Part shown: one piece after another, positions 1-7,303 of the stretch
Layout: every line of letters starts with the position of its first letter
Numbering within the stretch: position 1 is the stretch's first letter
Assembly: GCA_025352765.1 (NCBI GenBank)
Contig: JANXSI010000682.1
Span: 1-16,557 of the forward strand
DNA: 16,557 nucleotides
Origin: Devosia sp.
GTDB taxonomy: Bacteria > Pseudomonadota > Alphaproteobacteria > Rhizobiales > Devosiaceae
Reading direction: 5' to 3'
Program-made: the position numbers and the translations under genes
Notes under the pieces: model-generated
The model's input: only the letters and a program-made list of their open reading frames with translations
The model's database searches: none
Told to the model about the DNA's origin: nothing

Positions 1-1
1 G

Positions 2-46
2 ATTTCCCGCGTCGCCGAGCTGGCGTTTTCGACGGAGTCCGCATGA
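2..46 (+). CDS. C-terminal end of an unidentified upstream gene (partial)
   Basis: Reading from base 2, one frame gives 14 residues (ISRVAELAFSTESA) and then a TGA at 44-46. The codons are GC-rich at the third position, like the genes that follow. The stop overlaps the ATG of the GntR gene as ATGA, the same junction used four more times in this operon, which is the main reason to call it coding. It is too short to assign a family. If real, the regulator is not the first gene of its transcript and the operon promoter lies outside the window. Confidence 0.45.
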   Translation: MSRVAELAFSTESA

Positions 47-720
47 GCGCCAAGGACGCCGCCGTCGACATCACCAAGATCGACAACGTGCCGCTGCGCA
101 TGATGGTGGCCGACATCATCCGCCAGGCGATCCTCAACGGCACCATGCGGCCGGGCACCCCGATCGTCGAAATGGCGCTGGCCGAGCAGCTCAATGTCTC
201 GCGGGCGCCGGTGCGCGAGGCCATCCAGATCCTCGAGGCCGACGGGCTGATCGAGACCCAGGCCTACAAGGGCAAGCGGGTGAAGCCGCTGACCATGAAG
301 GAAGTGGAGGAGGTCTATAGCCTCCGCGAGCAGTTCGAGGCCTTCGCGGTGCGCCGCGTGCTCGAGCGCAAGGCCGACGTGTCGGAGCTGCGCGCCCACA
401 CGCAGAAGATGCTGGACGCCGCCGAGGCCAAGGATTTTGCCGCGCTGATGGTCGCCGACGATGCGTTCCATCGCACGCTGATCCGGCTCGCCGACCACGC
501 GCTGCTGCTGTCGCTGTGGGACAATCTCAACCTGCGCATCCGGCAGATCATGGCGCTGCGCAACAGCGCCAATCCCGACCTGCGCGCCGTTGCCAAGAAC
601 CATCCGCCGATCATCAAGGCGATCGAGAAGGGCGACATGATCCTCGCCATCTCGCTGATCTCGGACCATACCCGTTCGGCCTCGCAGATCACCCCCGAAG
701 AACTGGGGCTCGAGCCATGA
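43..720 (+). CDS. GntR-family transcriptional regulator, FadR/FCD subfamily
   Basis: Predicted ligand-responsive DNA-binding regulator of 225 residues, a normal length for the FCD group. The N-terminal winged helix-turn-helix spans about residues 15-80, with the typical recognition-helix stretch NVSRAPVREAIQ near 51-62. The C-terminal helical FCD domain (about 88-215) keeps the usual metal/ligand-binding set: Asp139, His143, His187 and His209. Regulators of this family commonly respond to small organic acids or sugar acids, so the ligand here is plausibly the solute or an intermediate of the neighbouring pathway; that is inference. The ATG at 43 has GGAG at 34-37, five bases upstream. The gene overlaps the next by four bases (ATGA, 717-720), so regulator and enzymes are probably co-transcribed and autoregulation is possible. 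No operator is visible inside the window. Confidence 0.93.
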   Translation: MSAKDAAVDITKIDNVPLRMMVADIIRQAILNGTMRPGTPIVEMALAEQLNVSRAPVREAIQILEADGLIETQAYKGKRVKPLTMKEVEEVYSLREQFEAFAVRRVLERKADVSELRAHTQKMLDAAEAKDFAALMVADDAFHRTLIRLADHALLLSLWDNLNLRIRQIMALRNSANPDLRAVAKNHPPIIKAIEKGDMILAISLISDHTRSASQITPEELGLEP

Positions 721-1613
721 GCCGGCGGGTCCTTATCACCGGCGCCGGGGGCTTCGTCGGTTCGCATCTGGCCGAGGGCTTTGTGGCGCCCGGCGATACG
801 GTGACCGCTTTCGACAGCAGCTTCGACGCGCCGACGCGCCGACGCCTCAAGGGCGCGACGCTCTGCGAGGCGGCGCTGACGACGGCGGCGCTCGAGCCGC
901 TGGGCGGTTTCGACCTCGTCATCCACGGCGCCGCGATCACGACGGCGCCCGACGAGTTCGGAGTGACGGTGCTCGAGCATATCCGGCACAACACCGACCT
1001 GCTGCTGGCCAGCCTCGAGCACGCGGTGAAGACGGGTGCCAAGGACTTCGTCTTCCTCTCGTCCTCGGGGGTGTTCGCGCCGGGCGTCGCCGACATCCTG
1101 GTCGAGACCACGCCGGCCCTCGCGCGCATGCCCTACGCCGTTGCCAAGCGCGCCGGAGAGGTGATCATCGAAGGCGCCGACCGGCTGCGTGCCATCGCCG
1201 TGCGGCTCGGGCCGGTCTATGGGCCGCACGAGCAGTCGCGGGCGACGCGGCGCCAGGTGTCGGTGGTGCGCCAGTGGCTGCTCGCCGCCCATGACGGCGC
1301 GCCGATCGTGGTTGCATCACCGGACACGGAACGCGACTGGACCTTTGCTCCCGATCTGGCACGGGCGATCGACGCCCTGCTGGCTCAGACCCCGCCGGTG
1401 GCCGGCGTAGTGCATCTTGCGGCGCCGGGGAGCATTCGCGACGCCGAGCTCGCGCGACTGATCGCCGGGCAGGGCGAGATCGTCGTGGCGCCCGACCATT
1501 TGCCACCGCCGCGGCCGATGCGCAGCACGCGTCTCGACCTCGCCGCGCTGATCGACTGGACGCCGCTTGCGGCCGGGCTCAAGCGCACCGCCGAACTGGA
1601 CTTTGCCCGATGA
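717..1613 (+). CDS. NAD-dependent epimerase/dehydratase (extended SDR)
   Basis: A 298-residue extended short-chain dehydrogenase/reductase, expected to act in the cytoplasm with NAD(P) on a nucleotide sugar, free sugar or sugar acid. The Rossmann motif G9-A-G-G-F-V-G15 is at the N-terminus. HGAA at 70-73, the Ser cluster at 115-117 and the catalytic pair Tyr140/Lys144 (YAVAK) follow. RDWTFAPDLARAI near 206-218 matches the C-terminal substrate-domain signature of UDP-glucose 4-epimerase-like proteins. The start is the ATG at 717 overlapping the regulator stop; an in-frame upstream extension to 516 lies inside the regulator gene and is rejected. The stop overlaps the next gene as ATGA (1610-1613). 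The substrate cannot be told from sequence; members of this group include sugar epimerases and sugar-acid dehydrogenases of the D-erythronate type. Confidence 0.9.
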   Translation: MSRRVLITGAGGFVGSHLAEGFVAPGDTVTAFDSSFDAPTRRRLKGATLCEAALTTAALEPLGGFDLVIHGAAITTAPDEFGVTVLEHIRHNTDLLLASLEHAVKTGAKDFVFLSSSGVFAPGVADILVETTPALARMPYAVAKRAGEVIIEGADRLRAIAVRLGPVYGPHEQSRATRRQVSVVRQWLLAAHDGAPIVVASPDTERDWTFAPDLARAIDALLAQTPPVAGVVHLAAPGSIRDAELARLIAGQGEIVVAPDHLPPPRPMRSTRLDLAALIDWTPLAAGLKRTAELDFAR

Positions 1614-2692
1614 GCGCGCTCCGCATCATTCTCGTCGGCCTCGGCGCCCGAGCGCAGTTCTGGATGCGGGTGATCCGCGAGAACCCCGACTGCACGATCG
1701 TCGGGTTGATCGATCCATCCGAGGCGGCGCGGGCGCGGGCCCTCGAACAATTGCCCGAGGCCAAGGCCTCGGCGAGCCTGAGCCTCATCGGCGACCTCGA
1801 GGCCGATGCGGTGCTGCTGGCGACGCCACCGGGCGGCCGCGAGGCGCAGATGGAGGCGGCCGTCGCCGCGCGCCTGCCGATCCTGGCCGAAAAGCCGCTG
1901 GCCGACAGCGTCGAGCTCGCCGAGCGCTATGTCGAGATGGCGGAAGCCGCCGGGGTGCCGCTGATGGTCGGGCTCAATTTCCGCTACCTGCCGGTGACGC
2001 AGGAGGCGCTGCGACTGATCGACGAGACGCTCGGGCCGGTCGAGTTCTCGCGCTTCACCTATGAGCGCTGGCGCGATGGCCGGCTGGCACGGCTCAACAA
2101 ATATCCCCTGACCATGGATCAGCCGATGCTGTGGGAGCAGTCGATCCACCATTTCGACCTGATGCGCTACGTGCTGCGGTCGGAGCCGGTCGAAATCTTC
2201 GCCAAGACGTTCAACCCGAGCTGGTCGATGTATCGCGACGACGCCAATGTCAGCGCGCTCATCACCTTCGCCAACGGCGCGATCGTCAACTACCAGGGCA
2301 CCTGGCAGTCGAACTGGAAGATGCCCGATTTCCAGTGGCGCAGCGAATGCGCGCGCGGGGTGATCGTGCAGAACGACCAGTTCGGTGCGCTCAACTATGC
2401 GCTGCACGACGATGACGCGCTGACGGCGGTACCGTTGCCGCCCTACGAACAATGGATCGACGACGCGGTGGCGCTTCTGGCGTCATTCGTTGCAGCGCTG
2501 CGCGGCAGCGCGCCGCTGCAATGCACCGGTCGCGACCACCTCAATTCGCTCCGCATGGTCCAGGCCTGCATTCTCTCCGCAGAAACTGGCCAGGCGATCC
2601 GACCGACCGATCTTGCTGCAGGAGCGATGCACAAGACCGGCCAAGCCTCTCCCTCCCATCCAGATGCACCTAGCCAAAGGAAGTCCCAATGA
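1610..2692 (+). CDS. Gfo/Idh/MocA-family oxidoreductase (first copy)
   Basis: Predicted cytoplasmic NAD(P)-dependent oxidoreductase of 360 residues, close to the family norm. The N-terminal Rossmann fold starts with V-G10-L-G12-A-R-A. The hallmark E94-K95-P96 sits at the nicotinamide site, and H180-H-F-D183 fits the catalytic H-x-x-D motif of the C-terminal domain. Known members oxidise or reduce inositols, sugars, amino sugars and sugar acids; the substrate here is unknown. The last 20 or so residues (about 340-360) are rich in Ser, Pro, Lys and Gln, extend past the usual family core and look like linker sequence; their codons are less GC-biased and also carry the ribosome-binding site for the next gene. 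It overlaps both neighbours by four bases, implying translational coupling. Confidence 0.93.
   Translation: MSALRIILVGLGARAQFWMRVIRENPDCTIVGLIDPSEAARARALEQLPEAKASASLSLIGDLEADAVLLATPPGGREAQMEAAVAARLPILAEKPLADSVELAERYVEMAEAAGVPLMVGLNFRYLPVTQEALRLIDETLGPVEFSRFTYERWRDGRLARLNKYPLTMDQPMLWEQSIHHFDLMRYVLRSEPVEIFAKTFNPSWSMYRDDANVSALITFANGAIVNYQGTWQSNWKMPDFQWRSECARGVIVQNDQFGALNYALHDDDALTAVPLPPYEQWIDDAVALLASFVAALRGSAPLQCTGRDHLNSLRMVQACILSAETGQAIRPTDLAAGAMHKTGQASPSHPDAPSQRKSQ
2676..2683 (+). promoter_or_regulatory. Strong Shine-Dalgarno site for the first binding-protein gene
   Basis: AAAGGAAG lies five bases before the ATG at 2689, within the last codons of the oxidoreductase gene. It is a better match than the sites before the two preceding genes, consistent with higher translation of the binding protein than of the enzymes. 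It favours the ATG at 2689 over the in-frame ATG at 2698. Confidence 0.7.
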
Positions 2693-4245
2693 AGACGATG
2701 AGACGCCTTCTGATGACGGCCGCCGCGGTGATCGTCACCTCGACGGTTGCAGCCTATGCGACACCGCCTGACGACACCCTGATTGTCGGCATTTCCGCCG
2801 ACGCCTCGACGTTCGACCCGGCCCAGATTTCCTCGCGCGACAATTCCAACATCGCCGAGCACATCTTCGTCCGCCTCTACCACCCCGACGAAGTGGGGCA
2901 GTTCACGCCCGCCGCCGCGCTGTCCTACACGGTGTCGGACGATGGCATGACCTACACCTACAAGCTCAAGCCCGGCATGACCTGCCAGGACGGCGAAGTG
3001 CTCAACGCGGACGATGCTGCCTACAGCTTCAACCGTGCGGCGGACCCCGCCAACAAGTTCACCGGCAATACGCCCGGCTATGTGTTCGACGCCGTCGGCT
3101 TCAAGTCCGCCAAGGCGGTCGACGATCTCGACGTCGCCATTACCATCGCGCATCCCAATCCGATCGCTTTCGCGCTGATGAACGAAGTCTACCTGCACTG
3201 CAAGGACAGCTACGAAAAGCTCAGCCTCGACCAGGCGGCGCAGACGCCGGTTGCGTCGGGCCCCTACAAGCTCGTCAAGTGGGATCGCGGGTCGCAGATC
3301 GTGCTCGAGAAGTGGCAGGAGCCGGGCACCTTCAAGAACCTGATCTGGCGGATCATTCCCGAGGCCTCGACCCGCTCGGCCGAACTGATGGCCGGCAATG
3401 TCGACATCATCACCAATGTCGCGCCCGACCAGATGGAGGCGATCAACAATTCCGGCGCCGCAACCGTCAAGGCCGTGCAGGGCACGCGCCGCATCTATGT
3501 CGGCTTCAACTTCGGCAAGGAGTTCCAGTCGACGCCGGGTGGTGCTGCCATCCAGAAGACCGAAGTGCGTCAGGCGCTGCAATATGCCATCGACGTGCCG
3601 ACCATCTGCAAGCAGCTGCTGAACTTCGAATGCGTCCGGGCGACGGGTCTCGTCAATCCGCCGCAGGACAACCAGTCGCTGACGCCCTATGCCTACGATC
3701 CGGCCAAGGCTGAAAAGATGCTCGACGACGCCGGCTACCCGCGCGGTGCCGACGGCGTGCGCTTCAAGATCGTGATGCAGGGCCCGAACGGCCGCTACCT
3801 CAACGACGTCAATGTCGAGCAGGCGATCGGTCAGTATCTGACCGACATCGGCGTCGAGACCGACGTGCAGCCGATGGAATGGGCGTCCGTCTACGTGCCG
3901 CTGATCCAGAAGCACGCGGCCGGTCCGATGTTCTTCCTCGGCAGCGGCGGCGTCCTGGGCAATGCGATCGAGGACATGAGCGATCTGTCGACGGTCGATG
4001 CCGGCACCAACTACACCGGCTGGGCCAACCCCGACTGGTTCAGCGGCTGGGACAAGATCAACAACGGCAAGACCGACGAAGAGCGCCGGCCGGTGATCGA
4101 TGCGATGCTCAAGACCTTCTACAACGATCCGCCGTGGCTGATGCTGTACTTCCAGCCGGGCTTCTACGGCGTCTCCAAGCGCGTCGATTTCGCGCCGCGC
4201 CGCGACGAGTTGATGTTCCTGTTCGACACCAAGCTCGTAAAGTAA
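2689..4245 (+). CDS. ABC transporter substrate-binding protein, family 5 (SBP_bac_5), first system
   Basis: Periplasmic solute receptor of 518 residues, within the normal range for the DppA/OppA family. The N-terminus MKTMRRLLMT followed by a hydrophobic stretch and A-Y-A is a Sec signal peptide, probably cleaved after Ala24. The mature protein starts with the usual pattern (TLIVGISADASTFDPA), and the family motif around residues 82-105 (SDDGMTYTYKLKPGMTCQDG) is present. Four cysteines (99, 171, 307, 315) could form periplasmic disulfides; the second binding protein in the window has none. Family 5 receptors bind peptides, nickel, oligosaccharides, opines or glutathione. With flanking Gfo/Idh/MocA and SDR enzymes a carbohydrate-like or opine-like ligand is more likely than a peptide (inference). 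It is coupled to the upstream gene by ATGA and separated from the first permease by a strong hairpin. Confidence 0.95.
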   Translation: MKTMRRLLMTAAAVIVTSTVAAYATPPDDTLIVGISADASTFDPAQISSRDNSNIAEHIFVRLYHPDEVGQFTPAAALSYTVSDDGMTYTYKLKPGMTCQDGEVLNADDAAYSFNRAADPANKFTGNTPGYVFDAVGFKSAKAVDDLDVAITIAHPNPIAFALMNEVYLHCKDSYEKLSLDQAAQTPVASGPYKLVKWDRGSQIVLEKWQEPGTFKNLIWRIIPEASTRSAELMAGNVDIITNVAPDQMEAINNSGAATVKAVQGTRRIYVGFNFGKEFQSTPGGAAIQKTEVRQALQYAIDVPTICKQLLNFECVRATGLVNPPQDNQSLTPYAYDPAKAEKMLDDAGYPRGADGVRFKIVMQGPNGRYLNDVNVEQAIGQYLTDIGVETDVQPMEWASVYVPLIQKHAAGPMFFLGSGGVLGNAIEDMSDLSTVDAGTNYTGWANPDWFSGWDKINNGKTDEERRPVIDAMLKTFYNDPPWLMLYFQPGFYGVSKRVDFAPRRDELMFLFDTKLVK

Positions 4246-4252
4246 CCCAGAC

Positions 4253-4279
4253 GGCGCGCGGCGGTCCCTGCCGCGCGCC
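4253..4279 (+). terminator. Strong intra-operon hairpin between binding protein and permease (attenuator/3' stabiliser)
   Basis: The arms GGCGCGCGGC (4253-4262) and GCCGCGCGCC (4270-4279) form a perfect all-G/C 10-bp stem with a 7-nt loop, starting eight bases after the binding-protein stop. After a seven-base gap comes a short TTTT (4287-4290) and then the permease ribosome-binding site. The T-run is short and displaced, so complete termination is unlikely. A stem at this place in binding-protein operons typically protects the 3' end of the receptor mRNA or partly stops transcription, giving more receptor than permease. Confidence 0.75.
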
Positions 4280-4302
4280 ACCCCAGTTTTAAGGGCGGGC
4301 CC

Positions 4303-5277
4303 ATGTGGACCTTTATCGTTCGACGTCTGATCCAGAGCGTCATCGTGATCATCGGGGTCACCCTGATCACCTTCACGGCGCTGCAGATCGGCGGTGACCC
4401 GACCTACCTGTACGTCTCGGAACGGGCCAGCACCCAGGAGATCGAGCAGACCCGCCATGCGCTCGGCTTTGACCGCTCGTGGCCCGAGCAATATCTGAGT
4501 TTCGTCAGCAACCTCGCCCGCGGCGATTTCGGCATGTCGCTGTCCTACAAGCGGCCGGCGCTGGGCGCGGTGCTCGAGGCGCTGCCGGCTACGATCGAGC
4601 TGACGCTGTTTGCGATGCTGATCTCGGTGGTGTTCGCCATCCCGCTCGGGGTGTTCGCGGCGCTGCACCGCGGCACCTCGATCGATGGCTCGGTGATGAC
4701 GCTGGGCATGCTCGGGCAATCGATCCCGAGCTTCTGGCTGGGCATCATGATGATCATGTTCTTCGGGCTCGGACTCAAATGGTTTCCGATCTCGGGCCAT
4801 GTGCCGTTCCTGCTGCCGCTGCTGCAGGGCGATGTCGTCAAGGCGCTGACCAGCCTGCCGGCGGCGCTTTACTACCTGATCATGCCGGGCTTTGCGGTCG
4901 GCTTTTATTCGCTGTCGCGCAATGCGCGGCTGGTGCGCTCGTCGATGCTCGAGGTGCTCGAGCAGGACTATGTGCGGACCGCCCGGGCCAAGGGGATTTC
5001 GGAATATGCGGTGATCGTCCACCACGCGCTGCGCACCGCCTGGCTGCCGCTGGTGACGCTGATCGGGCTCGAATTCGGGTTCCTCTTGGGCGGGGTGGTG
5101 GTGGTCGAGCTGGTGTTTTCGTGGCCGGGCATCGGCCGGCTGGTGTTCAACGCCATCAACCAGCGCGACATCCCGGTGGTACAGGCCTCGGTGGTGGTGC
5201 TGGCGCTGGTGTTCATTGCGCTCAACCTGATCGTCGATCTGGTCTACGCCAAGATCGATCCGCGCGTGAAACTCTAG
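4303..5277 (+). CDS. ABC transporter permease, DppB/OppB type, first system
   Basis: Inner-membrane permease subunit of 324 residues. The N-terminus (MWTFIVRRLIQSVIVIIG) is typical of the DppB family: a first membrane helix at about 10-30, a large periplasmic loop to about 95, then five further hydrophobic segments. The cytoplasmic EAA loop that contacts the ATPase lies at about 219-251 (EVLEQDYVRTARAKGISE...), and SWPGIGRL at 273-280 is a family signature. The start ATG has AAGGG at 4291-4295 with seven bases of spacing. It should pair with the DppC-type subunit 12 bp downstream and receive solute from the upstream receptor. Confidence 0.95.
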   Translation: MWTFIVRRLIQSVIVIIGVTLITFTALQIGGDPTYLYVSERASTQEIEQTRHALGFDRSWPEQYLSFVSNLARGDFGMSLSYKRPALGAVLEALPATIELTLFAMLISVVFAIPLGVFAALHRGTSIDGSVMTLGMLGQSIPSFWLGIMMIMFFGLGLKWFPISGHVPFLLPLLQGDVVKALTSLPAALYYLIMPGFAVGFYSLSRNARLVRSSMLEVLEQDYVRTARAKGISEYAVIVHHALRTAWLPLVTLIGLEFGFLLGGVVVVELVFSWPGIGRLVFNAINQRDIPVVQASVVVLALVFIALNLIVDLVYAKIDPRVKL

Positions 5278-5282
5278 GAGGG
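5276..5282 (+). promoter_or_regulatory. Consensus Shine-Dalgarno overlapping the permease stop codon
   Basis: AGGAGGG begins inside the TAG stop of the first permease (5275-5277) and sits seven bases before the ATG at 5290. It fixes the second permease start. A nearer ATG at 5285 would be only two bases away and encodes just Met-Pro-stop. Confidence 0.7.
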
Positions 5283-5289
5283 CGATGCC

Positions 5290-6216
5290 ATGACGGTCGA
5301 GCTAACCCCGGTGGTGCCGGTCAAGATCGCGCGCAAGACCCGCACGGCAAGCCCGCAATGGCGCCGCGCCTGGCGCAGCATGGTGCGCGCCAAGTGGCCG
5401 CTGGTGGCGGTGATCATCCTCCTGCTGGTGGCGGTCGCGGCGATCCTCGGGCCATGGCTCGCGCCGCTCGATCCCAACCGCCAGAACATCGTTCTGCGCC
5501 TCGCGCCGCCGCTCGCCGAGGGCCGTCGCGGCGCGATCTTCTGGCTCGGGACCGACGGGCTCGGGCGCGATGTATTCTCGCGGCTGCTCTACGGCGCGCG
5601 GGTGTCGCTGCTGGTCGGGATCTGCTCGATCCTCGTGGGCGGCACGATCGGCGTCGTCGCCGGGCTGGTGTCGGGCTATTTCGGCGGCTGGATCGACGAC
5701 GTGGTGATGCGGCTGGGCGACATCCAGCTGGCGTTCCCCTTCATTCTCCTCGCAGTGCTGTTCCTCGTGGTGCTCGGGCCGGGGCTGCTCAACATCATCA
5801 TCGTGCTCGGCATCGGGCAGTGGGTGACCTATGCGCGGATCGTGCGCGGGCAGACGCTGTCGCTGCGCGAGAAGGAATATGTCGAGGCGGCGCGGGCGCT
5901 GGGCGACAGCACGATCTCGGTGATCTTCCGCACGATCCTCCCCAACATCATCGCGCCGCTGACGGTGATCGCCTCGTTCAATGTGGCGAGCGTCATTCTG
6001 TCGGAGGCGTCGCTGTCGTTCCTGGGGTTGGGCGTGCCGGTGTCGGTGCCGACCTGGGGCTCGATGCTGGCCGACAGCCGCGACCAGCTGATGGCCAACA
6101 AATGGTGGCTGGCGCTGTTTCCCGGGATGGCGATCGTGTTGACGGTGCTCTCGTTCAACATTCTGGGCGACTGGCTGCGCGATTTCCTCGATCCGCGCCT
6201 CAAGACCACTGGATAA
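5290..6216 (+). CDS. ABC transporter permease, DppC/OppC type, first system
   Basis: Second inner-membrane subunit, 308 residues. An N-terminal cytoplasmic segment (about 1-36, rich in Arg and Lys) precedes the first membrane helix at about 37-57. The DppC hallmark LGTDGLGRDVFSRLLYGAR lies at 86-104. The EAA loop is at about 194-226 (EKEYVEAARALGDSTIS...), followed by the FLGLGVP...PTWGSML region conserved in the family. It should form the membrane channel with the preceding DppB-type subunit. No ATPase gene follows, so the pump must borrow ATPases from elsewhere, perhaps the pair at 14425-16429. Confidence 0.95.
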   Translation: MTVELTPVVPVKIARKTRTASPQWRRAWRSMVRAKWPLVAVIILLLVAVAAILGPWLAPLDPNRQNIVLRLAPPLAEGRRGAIFWLGTDGLGRDVFSRLLYGARVSLLVGICSILVGGTIGVVAGLVSGYFGGWIDDVVMRLGDIQLAFPFILLAVLFLVVLGPGLLNIIIVLGIGQWVTYARIVRGQTLSLREKEYVEAARALGDSTISVIFRTILPNIIAPLTVIASFNVASVILSEASLSFLGLGVPVSVPTWGSMLADSRDQLMANKWWLALFPGMAIVLTVLSFNILGDWLRDFLDPRLKTTG

Positions 6217-6226
6217 GGGAATTTCC

Positions 6227-7303
6227 ATGAAAGTCGGAATCATCGGCGCAAGCTTTGCCCGCGACGCGTTCCTGCCGGCGCTCAGGCATCTGCCGGGCGT
6301 CGAGGCCGTGGCGATCGCTTCGGGGCGGCTCGACTCGGCGCGGGCGGCGGCGGACAAATTCGGCATTGCGAACGCCTATGGCGACTGGCGCGAGATGCTC
6401 GACCGGCACAGCTTCGACCTGGTGCTGATCGCGACGCCCACGGACATGCACGCGCCGATGACGCTCGCGGCGCTCGACAAGGGCGCGCATGTGCTGTGCG
6501 AAAAGCCGACGGCGCTCGATGCCAATGAGGCGCGGGCGATGCTGGAGCGGGCCGAGGGGCTCGGCCGGGTGCACATGATCGATCACGAGATGCGGTTCAA
6601 CCCGACCCGGGCGCGGATCGCCGAGCTGATCGCGGACGGCGAGATCGGCGAGATCCGGCACGTCAACATCGCCAATATCGGCTCGTCCTGGGCCAATCCG
6701 GCGTCGCACGCCAAGGGCGACTGGTGGAGCCTTGCCGAGCACGGCGGCGGACGGCTGGGTGCCAATGGCAGCCACCAAGTCGACATGCTGCGCTGGTGGC
6801 TGGGTCCGGTGCGGTCGGTGGTCGGCCAGACGCTGACCATGGTTCCCGACCGGCTGGACAAGACCACAGGAGAGAAGTGGACGGCGACGGCGGACGACGT
6901 CGCATACTTCACCCTCGAGATGCAGCGTGGGGCGCTGGTCCAAGTGTTCCTGAGCGGGGTTGCCGCCAACAATGTTGGCAATCTCACCCAGGTGTTCGGC
7001 TCGAAGGGCACGATCCTGCTCGACAATGCCAACGAGAAGCTGCTGCTGTCCAGGAACGGCGGCGCCTATGAGGATGTCAGCGTCAGCGATCCCGATGCGC
7101 AACTGCCGGGCCTCAATGCCGGCATCTGGAATGTCTCGGTGGTCGGCGCGCTGCGCGAGTTGACCGGCGCCATCGCCGAGGGGCGGAAGCTCAGGCAGGG
7201 CGCGACGTTCTTTGACGGCCTCGCCAACCAGCTGGTGCTCGATGCGGTGCGCGAATCGACGGCGGCGCGCCGATGGATCGACCTGCCGGAGGAGCTGTCG
7301 TGA
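6227..7303 (+). CDS. Gfo/Idh/MocA-family oxidoreductase (second copy)
   Basis: A 358-residue NAD(P)-dependent oxidoreductase. The N-terminal dinucleotide-binding loop is G4-I-I-G7-A-S-F. E92-K93-P94 is the family hallmark, and H183-Q-V-D186 in GSHQVDMLRW is the catalytic H-x-x-D motif. It is clearly different in sequence from the first copy at 1610-2692, so the two probably catalyse different steps or act on different epimers. AAGGGA at 6215-6220 lies six bases before the ATG. The stop overlaps the GTG of the next gene (GTGA, 7300-7303). Paired Gfo/Idh/MocA enzymes are known in inositol and rare-sugar pathways, where one oxidises and the other reduces a keto intermediate; that role here is inference. 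Confidence 0.94.
   Translation: MKVGIIGASFARDAFLPALRHLPGVEAVAIASGRLDSARAAADKFGIANAYGDWREMLDRHSFDLVLIATPTDMHAPMTLAALDKGAHVLCEKPTALDANEARAMLERAEGLGRVHMIDHEMRFNPTRARIAELIADGEIGEIRHVNIANIGSSWANPASHAKGDWWSLAEHGGGRLGANGSHQVDMLRWWLGPVRSVVGQTLTMVPDRLDKTTGEKWTATADDVAYFTLEMQRGALVQVFLSGVAANNVGNLTQVFGSKGTILLDNANEKLLLSRNGGAYEDVSVSDPDAQLPGLNAGIWNVSVVGALRELTGAIAEGRKLRQGATFFDGLANQLVLDAVRESTAARRWIDLPEELS
7288..7294 (+). promoter_or_regulatory. Shine-Dalgarno that selects the GTG start of the SDR gene
   Basis: GGAGGAG lies five bases before the GTG at 7300. It supports this start over an in-frame ATG at 7273, which would place the site inside the coding sequence and add nine residues ahead of the Rossmann fold. 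Confidence 0.7.

Noticed and set aside
2443..5025. Minus-strand open frame of 860 codons
   Set aside because: It lies antisense to the binding-protein and permease genes, is rich in Arg, His and Asp, and shows no family motif; high-GC coding DNA often leaves such open antisense frames.
5285..5293. Mini-frame ATG-CCA-TGA just before the second permease
   Set aside because: It is only two bases from the Shine-Dalgarno site and two codons long; more likely a chance result of the ATG context.
4479..6230. Plus-strand open frame of 583 codons spanning both permeases
   Set aside because: It is out of frame with two well-defined permeases, is Arg/Ala/Gly-rich and has no membrane pattern of its own.
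7273..7299. ATG extension of the SDR gene
   Set aside because: The Shine-Dalgarno site at 7288-7294 and the overlapping GTG at 7300 fit better, and the extra nine residues lie ahead of the conserved Rossmann start.
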